Shown piece after piece: positions 61,001 to 64,000 of a DNA stretch of 64,000 nt; the first letter of the stretch is position 1; every line of letters starts with the position of its first letter. The notes under the pieces were generated by a model. The model saw nothing but the letters and a program-made list of their open reading frames with translations. It was not told the DNA's origin and ran no database searches. This DNA is from Marchantia polymorpha subsp. ruderalis. Taxonomy: Eukaryota; Streptophyta; Marchantiopsida; Marchantiales; Marchantiaceae. Location: assembly GCA_037833965.1 (NCBI GenBank), contig AP031352.1, forward strand, positions 3,576,501 to 3,640,500. The letters are read 5' to 3'. The position numbers were made by a program, and so were the translations under genes.

Positions 61001-64000
61001 TGTATGCGAATATATTTATGCATGCATGGCAGGTACATTGCATGAAACCATGCTAGCGAGCTGAAATACCACGTGACATGGCCTCTTGGTCTGCCACCAT
61101 CATCGGATGAGTTTCATCGGATGACACCAAATGCACAATGATGACGATCTGGATGACTCATGAGTGTATGGGGTCATATGTCCATGACAGGTTATCCATC
61201 TACGGCCGAAAGGCCGTATGATCACATATGGCGAATGGCGAGAAAGAACGTCCATTAATGCGTTTTCCTTGCGAACATTCTTCATTCAATTTCCATTCTC
61301 TTTTCCTATTGTTTACCTCCTACTTTCTTTTACTTCTTCTTTTCGATTTTTCTAATATTTACTGGGTTCTCCTCTTTTTCTTATATAATTGATTTGTCTT
61401 GAACGGTTTTATTGGAGGGAATGCTGTTGTATGGTCAGTGTCTCCCTCCTTACAAGAACTCTGCAGTGTGGACTGTAATAGGCCGTTTCGAATCTTATCA
61501 GACGCTCAACTTTCTTCACATGCTCCGGGACCGAAAGCTTTCCGTACTTACACTTGATTGAAGACCTAATCAAATCACGTACAGTATACCCCATTAGCTG
61601 GAGCTGCAGGACTCGAGCCAGAAGGAATTTAGGCGTGGATGTACGAGTGTCATGAGACAGAATGGGCGCAATGAGTAGGTCTTTGTGTTGTCATCATCCT
61701 TCTATCGGACTTCTTACTAACCTCTCGAGGCACAAAATTTCAGTCTTCGTTGCATGATATATTCAATCGGCTTCTACTAGCTGGTAATGTTCATAGTCGA
61801 GGTTTTGCATGTGGTCGTCGAGAATCCTTACTTCCTCCTACTGCTCCTCAAGCTCTGCGCAAGACATGGTTTGAATCTCCTGAGGAATGTATTATGATTT
61901 ACCAGAAGCTTGTCGAAATGATAACATCTATCATTGACTACCACCATAACTCGCTATTGTTCTTTACGACACACTGATTACATGTATCCCTGACAGGGTA
62001 ACTCCTATGTTGACTGTCTAATGTTGTAACTTTGTCTACATGATTTCTATATTGTTTTACTTTCCTTGCCTCTACGAATTCTTAATCTCCAGTTATTTGG
62101 TGTTTCAGCTTCGAGCCGCATCGCTGCACGACCTCAACAACAACAAAAGCTATTCAAATTTGCATCCTATAGAGAAATTGTTTTAGCACATTTGTAGCAG
62201 CCTTACCGTCCACGCTTAACTGCTGAATATTCCTTCTACCCCTAAAATCATGCTTCATTAGTTTTTCTTATCCGCCTGAGAAAGGGGCATCGCTAACATC
62301 ATCACGGTATGAGTGACATGATTACGGTACGGCACTGGAAAGATTTAGGTCTCACGCAAAGATAGCGCAGTATCTCATGTATAGACACTATACAGCTTGA
62401 GCCTTAAACAACAGGAATGGAAGGTCTTTTCAATACGTCCTTCAATTTACTGTACCATGGGTAGCAACCACTGTGGAAACTCTCGTCCTGTCATCAGAGG
62501 AGATATGAAGTCCAAAGCAGTTTCTAAAAAGACTCGCAGATCATTCGTTAGAACCAGTAAAGGGGCGAACCAAATATATAACAAAAAGGATGGGAAGACC
62601 ACATCAAGTCGTACAGGGATCATTCGTTGGAACATTTGTCGTATCATCCAAGGAAAGTTTTGTCACGTCGATGTAAATGTAATTCGCTTTTTAGCAAACA
62701 CATCTTGTCATCTGAGGCCTATCTTGAAGGATCCTTGCTCTTTTCGTGGGTCCACTACCCATTCCTTTCGGTTGCGAATGCCACATGTCAGACCGAGCCA
62801 CTTCGCAGATCGTGTTAAAATTGCCATGGATGACCATTACCAGACATGACAGTGGCGTTGGTTCCGCTCGTTTGTAAGAAAACCTGAACATGAAACACTC
62901 AGACAATGAGAGAAACCCAGTTGGCCAGAATTAAGATAGTAATCAGATTCAATGCTGACCGGATTAAACGCTGCACTTAACACCAGCATGTAACTTGGTT
63001 TACCTGAACCGTGCATCTGCACGAGTCAACCTAGCCCTTAAGCTTTAAGTTCTCTAGAAGTTCATAAAATGTCCACTTGTACGATGTTTGATTGACCGAA
63101 GTGTTCAAAAATCAGTAGACATCACATCATCGTCAGTCCAATCTATGCCCTTCTACACAAAATTATGAGTATAAAATCATGGCTCTTCTCCCCCAATATT
63201 TTTTTGGGTTTCAGTTGATGTTCAGTTTGATTAGATGAACAAAGAAATTAATATAAGCATTCTGGACAAATGTGAGAGCAATAGTCAGCTGCTAGTGTCG
63301 GAAAAAAAACGGAGTTATTGAACCTGAACCGTAAGAGAACTGCCGTTTGCAAGATACTAGGAGTGAGAAATGGTATAAGTTTTCGACATGATATGAGAAC
63401 ATGCTATTCGAAGTTTCGTACATGGAGACATACTAGTGTCACATGTACCTGTAGGTCCTTCGATTTCCAAAAAGAAAAATCCTCGTAAATATTGGATCGC
63501 GCCGAGCACCCTACACAACTATGGCCCTATTTTAAGAATCGAAGAAAGGTCAGATCCTCTCGTCCACTGAGGGCACTGTAGTCTATGTAGCCGGTCTTTT
63601 ATCCATCCCAGTCTCCCACGCTCCCAGTAGATCATGATGAGAGGCTTCTTCTCTTATTTATTTGCTTCTTCCATACGCCAGGGCAGCGACAACGCGACAT
63701 AACACCCAACGGAAGAAGGCGAAGAAGCTCTTCAATGAGCCTGCAACCTGCGAGATTCAAGATGGATTGTTGACTAAACACATTTAGTAGATACACAGAA
63801 AGCTTTTTGCCTTTGACCAGATCAGACAAACTGGTAGATCAGATTGCAAACTGTTGCCTCCGATCCTGGTAGCATTGCTACTCGCTTTCCGACTTCCCAG
63901 ATTCAGAGAACTCATGCCCTCTTTACTGCAGGTAGAGGGAGTGACAAGCAGTCCTATGCTCGACGATCCTAAATAAAATGGAAGACAAGAGCGTTCATGT
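61001..64000. other. right flank, unassigned
   Basis: Balanced to mildly AT-rich. Plus-strand frames at 61750-61977 (75 codons) and 62397-62849 (150 codons, basic, Ser/Arg-rich) and a minus-strand frame at 63632-63829 are the longest; none is recognisable. A small hairpin with a GAAA tetraloop (TACGGCC and GGCCGTA) is at about 61201-61218. Confidence 0.3.

Noticed and set aside
58088-64000. Upstream exons encoding an ARF B3 domain
   Set aside because: I looked on the minus strand for the B3 core and flanking motifs and found none; a good start codon and donor at 59013-59048 already complete the gene.

Overview
The window reads as nuclear DNA of a land plant, most probably a moss close to Physcomitrium (Physcomitrella) patens. 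Six assignable genes have plant character: intron-bearing plastid, ER and receptor-kinase genes, a urease accessory gene, a tRNA, and an auxin response factor that lacks its DNA-binding domain, a form known from bryophytes. Gene islands of moderate GC alternate with very AT-rich, CG-poor stretches of several kilobases that hold decayed transposons, a pattern typical of moss chromosomes. The species is an inference; no sequence comparison was possible.

Layout: (1) 1-3.2 kb, no assignable gene. (2) 3.2-8.8 kb, minus strand, a 15-exon gene for a SLOW GREEN 1-like plastid TPR protein, with a short open frame diverging from its 5' side at 9.0 kb. (3) 10.0-19.8 kb, an AT-rich desert with a two-copy 250-bp-class repeat, a decayed hAT-like transposon, a 138-bp tandem duplication directly beside a tRNA-Pro(AGG), and a double hairpin. 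(4) 20.4-24.0 kb, minus strand, a two-exon HAESA/HSL-type LRR receptor kinase. (5) 25-32.5 kb, a second AT-rich desert enclosing a richer 1.1-kb block that looks like inserted organellar (mitochondrial) DNA, then a 605-bp element with long inverted repeats at 32.5-33.1 kb. (6) 34.2-35.0 kb, plus strand, an intronless urease accessory protein UreF. (7) 38.3-40.6 kb, minus strand, a seven-exon gene for an ER saposin-like (Canopy/MSAP) protein. (8) 44.5-44.7 kb, a possible terminal exon of an unassigned membrane protein. (9) 46.3-49.7 kb, a fossil Ty1/copia element. (10) 52.8-53.0 kb, a fragment resembling the C-terminal domain of a group II intron maturase. (11) 55.35-59.05 kb, minus strand, a complete four-exon gene for a 599-residue DBD-less ARF. 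(12) 59.5-64.0 kb, a long pyrimidine-rich stretch and unassigned sequence.

The genes are independent eukaryotic loci rather than an operon. For the spliced genes I read exon borders directly (GT..AG, matching phases, continuous family homology); the totals divide by three and end in stop codons: 456 aa for the SG1-like protein, 1034 aa for the kinase, 318 aa for the saposin-like protein and 599 aa for the ARF. The most interesting locus is the ARF: a transcriptional regulator that keeps a glutamine-rich middle region and the PB1 interaction domain, but begins with a 12-codon exon in place of the B3 domain, and carries a 35-codon upstream ORF.
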